From: Pseudomonadota bacterium
GTDB lineage: Bacteria > Pseudomonadota > Alphaproteobacteria > Rhizobiales > Tepidamorphaceae
Length of the DNA stretch: 44,230 bases
Assembly: GCA_023458595.1 (NCBI GenBank)
Contig: JAEWYT010000204.1
Coordinates: 1 to 44,230, forward strand
Reading direction: 5' to 3'
Shown: piece after piece, positions 16,384 to 25,629 of the stretch
Position numbering within the stretch: the first letter of the stretch is position 1
How the letters are laid out: each line of letters begins with the position of its first letter
Program-made: the position numbers and the translations under genes
The notes under the pieces: generated by a model
The model's input: the letters and a program-made list of their open reading frames with translations, nothing else
What the model was told of the DNA's origin: nothing
The model's database searches: none

Positions 16384-19300
16384 ATGCGGCATCGAATTCT
16401 CACTTTTCTCGGATTGTTCGTGGTGCTTTCTCTGGTCTTCGCGTCCGCGGAAGCCAGGAAACCCGCACAGCCGAGAAATCCCGGCGCCGAATTCACCGTT
16501 TCGAGCAAAGGCTATTTGCCGGATGTGGCCGAACTGAACGACGGCGGGTTCGTCGTTGTCTGGCGATCCGACTCGCCGACCGGCCTCAAGGCGCAGCGGT
16601 ACAATTCCGAAGGCAAGAAGACCGGCGAGCCGATCACGGTCATCAAGAAGTCTCAGGAGTTCATGCATCCGGTCGTCGCGGGACTTTCGACCGGCGGCTT
16701 CGTCGTCGCTTACGAATACGACGACGGATCGGGACTGGGCGTCTACGTCCAGCGCTACACGGCGGACGGCGAGAGGGCCGGCAACCAGATCAGGGCCAAC
16801 ACATACCGGCTCAACAACCAGATCTATCCGACCGTTGCGGGTCTGAAGAACGGCAAGTTCGTCGTGCTGTGGAGCTCACGCGACCAGGACAATGCCTATG
16901 CCGCGATTATCGGGCGGCTGTTTTCGGAGTCCGGAGATCCGGAAGGGTCCGAATTCCGGGTCGACAGCACATATCCGAACTTCTCGCACGAGTATCCTGC
17001 GGTCGGCGCACTCAGGAAGGGCGGGTTCGTTGTTGCCTGGAACGCCTACGGGGAGATTCGTGCCCAGCGCTTCCGCCCGAGCGGCAAGAAGCGCGGCAAG
17101 GAGTTTCTCGTCAGCGCCTCCGACGCGCCCGGGACAATCTATGGTGCCGACGGCAATCCTGACGGTTCCGGCACCGGGACGGCCGGCCGGCTCTATCCCG
17201 ACGTCGCCGGTATCGCCAAAAACGGATTCGTCATCACCAGCGAGTCCGCAACCATAGAAGGTAACGGCGTAGGATCCGGCGTCGTTGCGCATCTCTACAA
17301 GAGGAACGGAAGCCCGACCAGCGACAACGTCGTGGTCAGGAAGACGACCGTGGGCCTCCAGGCCAATCACAAGATCGTCGGCCTGAAGAACGGCGCACTC
17401 GCTATCGTGTGGGACGAAGAAAACGTCGTCCGCGGCCAGATATTCAGCGCCAAGGGAAAGAAGGCCAGCAAGGCCTTCAAACTAAACAAATCCCCGGTAC
17501 CCGTGCACGCGCTTCCCGCCGTCGCCGCCCATGGACAGAACGGCTTCGTGGCCGTCTGGTGGTCGGGCGAAGGCATCAAGGGCCGGCTTTACGACGGATC
17601 GCAGGAGGGGCCGAAGGACAAGAAGAACGGAAGCGGCAATCCGACAGCGGTAGCCGCGACGGATGCGGGCGCCGCGTCCTTGATGGAAGCGTCTACGCCG
17701 AACCGGATCGCACTGGAAAACCAGCTTCCCGGTACTCCGCGGTCCGTATGGGGCATAGATGACGACGGCGACGAGAACATCCAGGGTTTCGCCACCGACA
17801 TCAGCGTCAACGTGGGCGATACCGTCGATTTCAAGATCAAGACCAATTCGACCAACTACCGCATCGACATCTACCGGCTCGGCTACTACGGCGGCGACGG
17901 TGCCAGGCTCGTCCACTCCATGGTCAGGCAACTGGCGCAGCCGCAGACGCAGCCGAATCCCCTGATCGACGAGGAACGCGGGCTGGTCGACGCCGGCAAC
18001 TGGGCCGTTTCGGCAAGCTGGACCGTTCCGACCGACGCCGTTTCGGGCATCTACTTCGCGAGGCTGACCCGCCAGGACGCCACGCCCGGCGAGAGCATGA
18101 TCCCCTTCGTCGTGCGCGACGACGATTCGGAAAGCGACATCGTCTTCCAGACCTCCGACACCACCTGGCAGGCCTACAACGCCTGGGGCGGCGCGAGCCT
18201 GTACGAGAACTTCCTGGAAAACGGGACCGACACCCGTGCCTACGCCGTCTCCTACAATCGCCCGTTGAAGATCATAACGAGCGTCTACGGCGGCTCCTGG
18301 GACTTCATCTTCACCAGCGAATATGCGGCGATCCGCTGGCTGGAACGGAACGGATACGACGTTTCCTACATCAGCGGCGTCGACGTGGCGCGGTCGGGCA
18401 GCCTGCTTCTCGACCACAAGGTGTTCCTTTCGGTCGGCCACGACGAATACTGGTCCGGCGAGCAGCGTGCGAACGTCGAGGCGGCGCGCGACGCCGGAGT
18501 GAACCTCGCATTCTGGTCAGGCAACACGACCTACTGGAAGACCCGCTGGGAACCAAGCATCGACGGATCCGATACCGACTTCCGCACGTTGATTACGTAC
18601 AAGGTCACGCGTGCCAACATCGACATCGATCCCAGCCCCATCGCGACGGGAACCTGGCGCGACCCGCGTTTCAAAGATCCGGGTCAGGTACCGGAAAACG
18701 CGCTGCAGGGGACGATGTTCACCGTCGACAGCTACCGGACCGACACGCTCGATATCCCGTATGAGATGTCGAGGTACCGCTTCTGGGCGAATACGTCGGT
18801 CGCCGGGCTCCAGCCGGGTCAAACGGCGACGCTGCTTCCGCCGCTTCTCGGCTACGAGTGGGATTCCGACGTCGACAACGGCCATCGGCCTGCCGGCCTC
18901 GTCAACCTGTCCATGTCGGTCCACGCGGTCGACACGTATCTTCGTGACTACGGCGCGGTGACCGGTGACAACCCGGCCGTGCCACACAGCCTGACGATGT
19001 ACCGCGCTCCGAGCGGTGCCCTGGTCTTCAGCGCCGCCACGGTCTACTGGGCCTTCGGACTCGATACCGAGCACGACGCCAATCAGATGCCGGCCGATCC
19101 CGACATCCGCCAGGCGATGGTCAACATGTTCGCCGACATGGGCGTGCAGCCCACGACACTGGATCCCACCCTGGTCGCGGGTGCTCCGCTGACGGATCTG
19201 CAGGCGCCGTCCTCCACGATCTCCTCACCATCCGCAGGCTCCACCTTCACCGAAGGCGAGCGCGTCACAGTCACCGGCACCGCGACCGACTCCGGCGGCG

Positions 19301-22300
19301 GCCGGGTCGCCAACGTCGAGGTGTCGGTCGACGGCGGCCAGACATGGTACAAAGCGACCGGTCGCAACGCGTGGTCGTATACGTGGTCGGTTCAAGCGGC
19401 CGGAAACTACACAATCCGATCGCGCGCGGTCGACGACAGCTACAACATCGAGACGCCTGCGTCGGGTCGTCAGGTCACTGTCGAACTGCCTGAGACGTCG
19501 AGCCTCTGGACGCTCTCGGCCCTGCCCGACGAAGAGACCGTCATAGACTATCAGCCCGTCGAGGTGGGCGTGCGATTCCAATCGTCCACGTCGGGCACCA
19601 TTTCGGCGATACGCTTCTACAATGGCCCGCTGAACATAGGCACCCACGTCGTCCACCTGTGGACCGGATCGGGCACGCTGCTCGCCTCCGGAACGGCGCC
19701 CGCCGGGCCTTACAACGGCTGGCAGAGCGTGCCGCTCAATAACCCGGTTCAAATCAGCGCCGGCGTCACCTACGTCGCATCCTATTCGACGGACGGCTTC
19801 TACTCGACGACCAGCAACTACTTCGGCAGTCCGTACAGCAGCGGATCGCTTTCGGTCGCCGCGGCCGGCAGCGTCTACGCCTACGGCCCCTCGGGCACTT
19901 TCCCGCAGTTCACCTACCAGAACGAGAACTACTGGGTCGACGTGGTCTTCGATTCCGACGGCGGTGGCCCGGTCAACCAGCCGCCGGTCGCCGTCGCCGA
20001 CAGCGGCTTCGCCACGGCGCAGAACACGCCGCTGACGCTGGCTACCTCCGTGCTGCTCGCCAACGACACCGACCCGAACGGCGACACCCTCTCCGTAACC
20101 GGCGTCTCGGCGCCGTCGAACGGCACCGTCTCGCTCAATTCCGGCATAGTGACCTTCACGCCGACGACCGGCTACACAGGTGCGGCCGGATTCACATACG
20201 CGATCTCGGACGGCCGCGGCGGTACAGCTTCAACGACCGTGTCGCTGACGGTGACGGCGCCGCTGCCGCCGGGTTCCGGCATCAGTCTGTTCGCCCCGAC
20301 GGATACGCCCGCCGTCCTCTCCGACAGTGACACCGTCGGCGTCGAGCTCGGAGTCAAGTTCACTTCTTCGGTCCCGGGAACCATTACCGCCATCCGCTAC
20401 TACAAGGGCGCCCAGGACACCGGCACGCATGTCGGCTCGCTTTGGTCGGCCGGAGGCACGCGGCTTGCGCTGGTGACGTTCACCGGCGAGACGACGTCCG
20501 GCTGGCAGCAGGCGGTGCTGGCGACCCCCGTGGCGATCACGGCGGGCACCACCTACGTCGTTTCGTATCACTCGAACGGACACTACCCGTCCACGTCGAA
20601 CTACTTCGCGTCGGCGCATACGAACGGGCCCCTCACGGCCCCGTCAAATTCGTCGTCGGGCGGCAACGGCGTCTATCTCTACGGCTCGGGCGGCTTCCCG
20701 AACCAGACATACGCCCCCACCAACTATTGGGTCGACATCCTGTTCGTCCCGTCGACGGCCAACCAGCCGCCGGTCGCGGTCAACGACAGCGGCTTCACAA
20801 CGGTGCAGAATACGCCGCTGGCGCTGGCGACATCGGCACTTACCGCCAACGACACCGACCCGGACGGCGACACGCTCACCGTAACCGGCGTCTCGGCACC
20901 GTCGAACGGCACCGTCTCGCTCAACGGCGGTACGGTCACCTTCACGCCGACGACCGGATACACGGGATCGGCCGGCTTCACCTACGCGATCTCCGACGGC
21001 AACGGCGGCACCGCCTCGGCGACGGTAGCGCTGACGGTCACCCCACCGCCGAACCAGCCGCCCGTCGCGGTCAACGACAGCGGCTTCACGACGGCGCAAA
21101 ATACGCCGCTGGCACTGGCGACGTCCGCGCTCACCGCCAACGATACCGATCCGGACGGCGACACGCTCACGGTCACCGCCGTCTCGGCGCCGTCGAACGG
21201 CACCGTCTCGCTCAACGGCAGTACGGGCACCTTCACCCCGACGACCGGATATTCGGGTTCGGCCGGCTTCACCTACGCGATCTCCGACGGCCGCGGCGGC
21301 ACCGCCTCGGCCACCGTGTCGCTGACGGTCACACCGGCACCGAACCAGCCGCCGGTGGCCACCAACGACAGCGGCTTCGTCGCACAGTACGAAACGCCGC
21401 TGATACTGGCGACGGCGACCCTTCTGGCCAACGACACCGATCCGAACGGCGACACGCTTACCGTCACCGGCGTCTCGGCACCGTCAAACGGCACCGTCTC
21501 GCTCGGCTCCGGCACCGTCACGTTCACGCCGACCTCGGGCTATTCCGGGCCCGCCGGGTTCACATACGCGATCTCCGACGGCCGCGGCGGCACCGCCTCG
21601 GCCAGCGTGTCGATTACGGTCGCACCGGAGAGCTCGGGCGTCAGCCTGTTCGAACCTACGGATACGCCCTCTGTCCTCTCGGCGAACGATCCCAATCCCG
21701 TGGAACTCGCCGTCAAGTTCACCGCGTCGATCCCGGGCACGGTCACAGCGATCCGCTACTACAAGGGCGCCCAGGACACCGGCACGCATGTCGGTTCGCT
21801 ATGGTCGGCCAACGGCACGCGGCTGGCGCAGGTGACCTTCACCGGCGAGACCATCTCCGGCTGGCAGCAGGCATCGCTTTCGAGCCCGGTCAGCATAACG
21901 GCCGGCACCACCTACATCGTCTCGTATCATTCCAACGGCCGTTATCCGGTCACGCAGAACTATTTCTCGACGTCGCTGACCAACGGTCCGTTAACCGCCC
22001 CGTCGAGTTCGTCGTCTGGCGGCAACGGTGTCTATCTCTACGGCTCGGGCGGCTTCCCGAACCAGACCTACAGCGCCTCGAACTACTTCGTAGACGTGGT
22101 CTTCGTCTCGGGCCCCAATCAGCAGCCGTCCGCAGTCAACGACAGCGGCTTCACGACGCCACAGAACACCGCCTTGCCGATTTCGACCGCAACCCTGCTC
22201 GCCAACGACACCGATCCTGACGGCGACACGCTCACCGTCACCGGCGTCTCGGCACCGTCGAACGGCACCGTCTCGCTCAACGGCAGTACGGTCACCTTCA

Positions 22301-23502
22301 CGCCGACGACCGGATACACGGGATCGGCCGGCTTCACCTACGCGATCTCGGACGGACGCAGCGGCACCGATTCGGCCACCGTGGCGCTGACGGTCTCGCC
22401 ACCGCCGAACCAGCCACCGGTCGCGGTCAACGACAGCGGCTTCACAACGGTGCAGAATACGGCCTTGTCGCTTTCGACGGCGGCCCTGCTGGCAAACGAC
22501 AGCGATCCGAACGGCGACACGCTCACGGTCACCGCCGTCTCGGCGCCGTCGAACGGCACCGTCTCGCTCAACGGCAGTACGGTCACCTTCACCCCGACGA
22601 CCGGATACACGGGATCGGCCGGCTTCACCTACACGATCTCCGACGGCAACGGCGGCACCGCCTCGGCGACGGTGGCGCTGACGGTCACGGCACCGGCGAA
22701 CCAGCCGCCGGTCGCCGTCAACGACAGCGGCTTCACCACGTCGCAGAACACGCCCCTGACACTCGCGGCGTCGACGCTGCTCGCCAACGACACCGACCCG
22801 AACGGCGACACGCTCAGCGTCACCGGCGTCTCGGCGCCGTCGAACGGTACCGTCTCGCTCAACGGCAGTACGGTCACCTTCACGCCGACGACCGGATACA
22901 CGGGGGCTGCCGGGTTCACGTATGCGATTTCCGATGGCCGCGGCGGCACCGCCTCGGCCACCGTGTCGCTGACGGTGACGACACCGCCATCATCCGCCGG
23001 CGCGAGCCTGTTCACACCCGCGGATACGCCCGTCATCCTCTCGGCGAACGATCCCAATCCGGTGGAGCTCGGCGTCAAGTTCACCGCCTCCACCGCCGGC
23101 ACGGTCACGGCTATCCGCTACTACAAGGGCGCCCAGGACACCGGCACGCATGTCGGCTCGCTCTGGTCGGCCAACGGCACGCGGCTGGCGCAGGTTACCT
23201 TCGCCGGCGAATCCGCCTCCGGCTGGCAGCAGGCATCGCTTTCGAGCCCGGTCAGCATCACCGCCGGTACCACCTACATCGTCTCGTATCATTCCAACGG
23301 GCGCTACACCGTCACGCAGAACTACTTTTCGACGTCGCACACCAGCGGTCCGTTGACGGCCCCGTCGAACTCGTCATCGGGAGGCAATGGCGTCTACCTC
23401 TATGGCTCGGGCGGGTTCCCGACCCAGACCTACAGCTCCTCGAACTACTTCGTAGACGTGGTCTTCGAGTCGAGTTCGAGCCAGAGTGCGAGCCTGGATT
23501 GA
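16384..23502 (+). CDS. Giant secreted modular protein: beta-propeller-like repeats, DMFase-like domain, DUF4082 and cadherin-like repeats
   Basis: The 2372-residue protein starts with a signal peptide (hydrophobic ILTFLGLFVVLSLVFASAEA). Residues about 40-412 are seven to eight repeats of roughly 50 residues with the phrase NGGFVVVW or similar. Residues about 445-960 resemble the C-terminal domain of the N,N-dimethylformamidase beta subunit, including VGHDEYWS at about 685-692 and FWSGNTTYWKTRWE. An Ig-like domain follows at about 953-1036. The remainder is DUF4082, one cadherin-like repeat, DUF4082, three repeats, DUF4082, three repeats and DUF4082. The cadherin-like repeats carry NDTDPNGDTLTVTGVSAPS and similar. 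The tail shows no RTX motif, LPXTG or OmpA-type anchor. It is probably an extracellular matrix or adhesin protein, and enzymatic activity of the DMFase-like part is uncertain. Its neighbours are a LuxR-type regulator gene and a protease-homologue gene. Confidence 0.88.
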   Translation: MRHRILTFLGLFVVLSLVFASAEARKPAQPRNPGAEFTVSSKGYLPDVAELNDGGFVVVWRSDSPTGLKAQRYNSEGKKTGEPITVIKKSQEFMHPVVAGLSTGGFVVAYEYDDGSGLGVYVQRYTADGERAGNQIRANTYRLNNQIYPTVAGLKNGKFVVLWSSRDQDNAYAAIIGRLFSESGDPEGSEFRVDSTYPNFSHEYPAVGALRKGGFVVAWNAYGEIRAQRFRPSGKKRGKEFLVSASDAPGTIYGADGNPDGSGTGTAGRLYPDVAGIAKNGFVITSESATIEGNGVGSGVVAHLYKRNGSPTSDNVVVRKTTVGLQANHKIVGLKNGALAIVWDEENVVRGQIFSAKGKKASKAFKLNKSPVPVHALPAVAAHGQNGFVAVWWSGEGIKGRLYDGSQEGPKDKKNGSGNPTAVAATDAGAASLMEASTPNRIALENQLPGTPRSVWGIDDDGDENIQGFATDISVNVGDTVDFKIKTNSTNYRIDIYRLGYYGGDGARLVHSMVRQLAQPQTQPNPLIDEERGLVDAGNWAVSASWTVPTDAVSGIYFARLTRQDATPGESMIPFVVRDDDSESDIVFQTSDTTWQAYNAWGGASLYENFLENGTDTRAYAVSYNRPLKIITSVYGGSWDFIFTSEYAAIRWLERNGYDVSYISGVDVARSGSLLLDHKVFLSVGHDEYWSGEQRANVEAARDAGVNLAFWSGNTTYWKTRWEPSIDGSDTDFRTLITYKVTRANIDIDPSPIATGTWRDPRFKDPGQVPENALQGTMFTVDSYRTDTLDIPYEMSRYRFWANTSVAGLQPGQTATLLPPLLGYEWDSDVDNGHRPAGLVNLSMSVHAVDTYLRDYGAVTGDNPAVPHSLTMYRAPSGALVFSAATVYWAFGLDTEHDANQMPADPDIRQAMVNMFADMGVQPTTLDPTLVAGAPLTDLQAPSSTISSPSAGSTFTEGERVTVTGTATDSGGGRVANVEVSVDGGQTWYKATGRNAWSYTWSVQAAGNYTIRSRAVDDSYNIETPASGRQVTVELPETSSLWTLSALPDEETVIDYQPVEVGVRFQSSTSGTISAIRFYNGPLNIGTHVVHLWTGSGTLLASGTAPAGPYNGWQSVPLNNPVQISAGVTYVASYSTDGFYSTTSNYFGSPYSSGSLSVAAAGSVYAYGPSGTFPQFTYQNENYWVDVVFDSDGGGPVNQPPVAVADSGFATAQNTPLTLATSVLLANDTDPNGDTLSVTGVSAPSNGTVSLNSGIVTFTPTTGYTGAAGFTYAISDGRGGTASTTVSLTVTAPLPPGSGISLFAPTDTPAVLSDSDTVGVELGVKFTSSVPGTITAIRYYKGAQDTGTHVGSLWSAGGTRLALVTFTGETTSGWQQAVLATPVAITAGTTYVVSYHSNGHYPSTSNYFASAHTNGPLTAPSNSSSGGNGVYLYGSGGFPNQTYAPTNYWVDILFVPSTANQPPVAVNDSGFTTVQNTPLALATSALTANDTDPDGDTLTVTGVSAPSNGTVSLNGGTVTFTPTTGYTGSAGFTYAISDGNGGTASATVALTVTPPPNQPPVAVNDSGFTTAQNTPLALATSALTANDTDPDGDTLTVTAVSAPSNGTVSLNGSTGTFTPTTGYSGSAGFTYAISDGRGGTASATVSLTVTPAPNQPPVATNDSGFVAQYETPLILATATLLANDTDPNGDTLTVTGVSAPSNGTVSLGSGTVTFTPTSGYSGPAGFTYAISDGRGGTASASVSITVAPESSGVSLFEPTDTPSVLSANDPNPVELAVKFTASIPGTVTAIRYYKGAQDTGTHVGSLWSANGTRLAQVTFTGETISGWQQASLSSPVSITAGTTYIVSYHSNGRYPVTQNYFSTSLTNGPLTAPSSSSSGGNGVYLYGSGGFPNQTYSASNYFVDVVFVSGPNQQPSAVNDSGFTTPQNTALPISTATLLANDTDPDGDTLTVTGVSAPSNGTVSLNGSTVTFTPTTGYTGSAGFTYAISDGRSGTDSATVALTVSPPPNQPPVAVNDSGFTTVQNTALSLSTAALLANDSDPNGDTLTVTAVSAPSNGTVSLNGSTVTFTPTTGYTGSAGFTYTISDGNGGTASATVALTVTAPANQPPVAVNDSGFTTSQNTPLTLAASTLLANDTDPNGDTLSVTGVSAPSNGTVSLNGSTVTFTPTTGYTGAAGFTYAISDGRGGTASATVSLTVTTPPSSAGASLFTPADTPVILSANDPNPVELGVKFTASTAGTVTAIRYYKGAQDTGTHVGSLWSANGTRLAQVTFAGESASGWQQASLSSPVSITAGTTYIVSYHSNGRYTVTQNYFSTSHTSGPLTAPSNSSSGGNGVYLYGSGGFPTQTYSSSNYFVDVVFESSSSQSASLD
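19975..22983 (+). repeat. Seven 291-bp cadherin-like coding repeats
   Basis: Seven copies of a 97-codon unit begin near 19981, 20767, 21058, 21349, 22126, 22417 and 22708. Adjacent copies are exactly 291 bases apart. The units are highly similar at DNA level, for example around GTCTCGGCGCCGTCGAACGG and CCGACGACCGGATACACGGG. Copy number could change by recombination. One copy (third) reads STGTF where the others have a Val before TF. Confidence 0.9.
20278..23475 (+). repeat. Higher-order repeat of about 1.36 kb (DUF4082 plus three cadherin-like units)
   Basis: The DUF4082 units begin near 20278, 21637 and 22996, a spacing of 1359-1362 bases. Each of the first two is followed by three 291-base units. 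This indicates duplication of a whole block within the gene. A more diverged DUF4082 with a single cadherin-like unit precedes them at about 19500-20256. Confidence 0.85.
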
Positions 23503-23969
23503 CCAGGCGATTCATGGTGGCCGCTTCACCGCCAGCGCGGCCGCGTCGGTATGGACCGGAACCCGGATTCGTCTCTCGTTGCGAGTGAAGGATATCGGGA
23601 GCCGGTTCAGCCCGCCCCCGGCAAGCCATCGGCAAGAGCAACAAGACGGTCCGGCAGGGCAAAAGCCCAGACGCCCGGCCCGGCGGATCCCTACGCCAAT
23701 CGGCGAGACATTCGCGTGTCAACCCCACCACGGCTAGTCAAAAACGATGGCGCCGGGACCCGGCCGCGGTTCAGGCCCCCGAATGGCCGGCGGTAGCGCA
23801 ACAAAGAACACGGGTTTGACCTCAATAGCCTGTTGGTCCTCGGCCGGCATGCTGGCTTCATAGCCGGTACGTGGTGCCTCGAGGGGCGCGCCGGCCGTCA
23901 GCCGGACCAGCGCATGCCTGGCGAATGCCGGCGAATTCGGCACCTGTCCAATCGGCTATGAGGCAAGCA
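23503..23969. other. Gene-free spacer after the giant gene
   Basis: I see no supportable gene in these 467 bases. A minus-strand frame at 23734-23943 and a plus-strand upstream extension of the next gene have no ribosome site or recognisable protein. No obvious terminator hairpin with a T-run follows the giant gene. Confidence 0.4.
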
Positions 23970-24944
23970 ATGACTCTCCACAAATTCGGATCGATTCTCT
24001 GGGCCGTGCTGGCAACTCTGCCTCTCGCCGCGAACGCGGCCGACAGGAGCCAGTCGTCTTCGAGCGATAGCGAGAAGGGCAGCGCATCGGCGGAGATCCG
24101 CCGGTCAAACGCTTCGTACAGCTACCGCGGTACGGGAATCTCGCCACTCGAGGGTGCGATCGGCGATGCGCTGGCGCGTTTCGGGGGCGGGGCGACGCCA
24201 ACCGGCGAAATAGCCCTGCTGGAAGTCGCGAAACCGATGATCGCTCCAGGAGGCGGCGGGGCGGTGATCGGTGCCGACCAGCGAAAGACGATCGCCGCGA
24301 CGAAGCGCGCGCCGTATCGATGGGTGGCACTCATTACGTTCAACGACGGCAGCGCCGACCGCAGCTGCACGGGCTGGTTCATCAGCAAGAACATGGTGGC
24401 GACCGCGGCGCATTGCCTTCACCCGGGCAGCGGCGGGGCCGGTGCGTTCTACCCGAAGTCCAGCTATACGATCTATCCGGGCGCAAACGGTCTCGCGACA
24501 CCCTACGGCTCGTGTGGCGCGACCCGGCTCTTCGCCACCGGACGCTGGACCCAGCGCGGCAACGACCAGTTCGATTTCGGCGCGATCAAGCTTGACTGCA
24601 ATATCGGTACGACGGTCGGCTGGTTCGGGTACTTCTGGAAAAAGGGCTCGCTCAAACGCCAGCGGACGCTGATCGCCGGCTATCCCGACGACAAGCCGGC
24701 CGCAACGATGTGGCGCAGCAAGGGCCGGATCACCGTTTCGCAGAAACGGCGCGTGTTCTACAAGAACGACACGGCGGACGGCATGGACGGCGCTCCGGTG
24801 TATTTCAAGCGACGCGGCTGCGGAACCTGCGCGATGGCGGTGCATACCCGTGGCACCTATGGCAATCCGCCATTCAGCACCAACAACCACGGGACACGGA
24901 TCACGAAGGCAGTGTTCCGAAACTTCAACCGCTGGAAGAAGTAG
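23970..24944 (+). CDS. Secreted V8-like serine protease homologue, probably inactive (Ser to Asp)
   Basis: The 324-residue protein has a signal peptide (ILWAVLATLPLAANA) followed by a low-complexity Ser-rich linker and a trypsin-fold domain of the V8/glutamyl-endopeptidase type. The catalytic His is in VATAAHCLH (His148) and the Asp in DFGAIKLDC (Asp202). The motif that should hold the nucleophile, normally G-x-S-G-x-P, reads GMDGAPV, placing Asp273 at the Ser position. Other family landmarks are intact (GWFGYFW, LIAGYPDDKPAATMW, NNHGTRIT). It is therefore likely a non-catalytic protease homologue, perhaps a binding or scaffold protein. The ATG at 23970 has GAGG 6-9 bases upstream; an in-frame ATG at 23958 is an alternative. 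It follows the giant secreted-protein gene on the same strand. Confidence 0.82.
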   Translation: MTLHKFGSILWAVLATLPLAANAADRSQSSSSDSEKGSASAEIRRSNASYSYRGTGISPLEGAIGDALARFGGGATPTGEIALLEVAKPMIAPGGGGAVIGADQRKTIAATKRAPYRWVALITFNDGSADRSCTGWFISKNMVATAAHCLHPGSGGAGAFYPKSSYTIYPGANGLATPYGSCGATRLFATGRWTQRGNDQFDFGAIKLDCNIGTTVGWFGYFWKKGSLKRQRTLIAGYPDDKPAATMWRSKGRITVSQKRRVFYKNDTADGMDGAPVYFKRRGCGTCAMAVHTRGTYGNPPFSTNNHGTRITKAVFRNFNRWKK

Positions 24945-24967
24945 AGCGCCTATCAACGCGACCGGCA

Positions 24968-24990
24968 GGGGCGCCCCGGCAGGGCGCCCC
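24968..24990 (+). terminator. Strong GC hairpin downstream of the V8-like gene
   Basis: GGGGCGCCC (24968-24976) and GGGCGCCCC (24982-24990) form a perfect 9-bp stem with a 5-base loop, 24 bases after the stop codon. No T-run follows, so it may be a non-canonical terminator or an mRNA 3'-end stabiliser. Confidence 0.5.
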
Positions 24991-25350
24991 CAGCGCTGTC
25001 GCCGAGCAGCGGCGAAGCCCGCGCGCGCCAAGCAATTCCGCGGGAATCCGGCCGCGTGTCGGCGCTCCAGCCGGCCATGAAGCGACGGCGCTCATCCCGG
25101 CGGCGTCGGTCACCGGATGGATCGTCGGTAACCTGAATCTCATTCGTGGGGACGACGGGGTCCCATACGGATGAACAGTTGACTTTTTGGTTACCGATTA
25201 GTGATTTTTAATATGCAATCTAGCTCTTGAGCTTGATGTACGGGATGCAATTCCAAGGATAGATTATTATTGAAATCCGAGTAGCTGGTGGGGTTTTCAG
25301 GTGGCTCCCCAATAAATCTCCCGTGGGGGTAAGAGAGGAGATAGTACAAG
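24991..25350 (+). promoter_or_regulatory. Spacer with AT-rich island before DUF6894 copy 2
   Basis: No gene is seen. From about 25172 the DNA becomes AT-rich. It contains TTGACT at 25179-25184 without a well-spaced -10, and a short inverted repeat AGCTC-TT-GAGCT at 25222-25233. The ribosome site of the next gene is AGAGAGGAG at about 25332-25340. Confidence 0.4.
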
Positions 25351-25629
25351 TTGAAACGGTTCTTCTTTCATATGTCCGATGACAAAGTCGAGATCCGAGA
25401 CAAAACAGGCGTTATATTGCCCCATGATGAAGATCTGGTGACGTTCTGTAGGAATCTTGTTCTTGCCGTTGCACTAGAGGACATCGACGAACTCTTCGGA
25501 GTCCATATGTTCACGGTGACCGTCACCGATGCGAACGGCAACGAACTCCTGACCGTTCCCGTCGGCGAATTCGCCCCCGAGAATACCGATCTGTCGACCA
25601 TCGGGGCGATGCGGCCCAACCTGCACTGA
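25351..25629 (+). CDS. DUF6894 small protein (copy 2)
   Basis: The 92-residue protein begins with KRFFFHMSDD, has the acidic loop DKTGVILPHDEDL, a central helix, and the closing strand MFTVTVTDANGNELLTVPVGEF. This is the same layout as the 77-residue DUF6894 protein encoded at 14306-14539. It has a slightly longer C-terminal tail. The predicted start is TTG at 25351, supported by AGGAG 10 bases upstream. The first ATG in frame (25372) would cut off the family signature, so TTG is preferred. It lies upstream of the acyltransferase gene with a 269-base gap. Function is unknown. Presence of two copies inside one EPS locus is notable. Confidence 0.78.
   Translation: MKRFFFHMSDDKVEIRDKTGVILPHDEDLVTFCRNLVLAVALEDIDELFGVHMFTVTVTDANGNELLTVPVGEFAPENTDLSTIGAMRPNLH

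Noticed and set aside
20442..22220. 592-codon plus-strand frame inside the giant gene
   Set aside because: It is an out-of-frame reading of the coding repeats, giving a repetitive His/Arg-rich translation.
19975..22983. Regularly spaced repeats as a possible CRISPR array
   Set aside because: The 291-base period is in frame, the repeats encode cadherin-like domains, and there are no short repeats with unique spacers or cas genes.
23734..23943. 69-codon minus-strand frame after the giant gene
   Set aside because: Pro/Ala-rich random-like translation without ribosome site or family.
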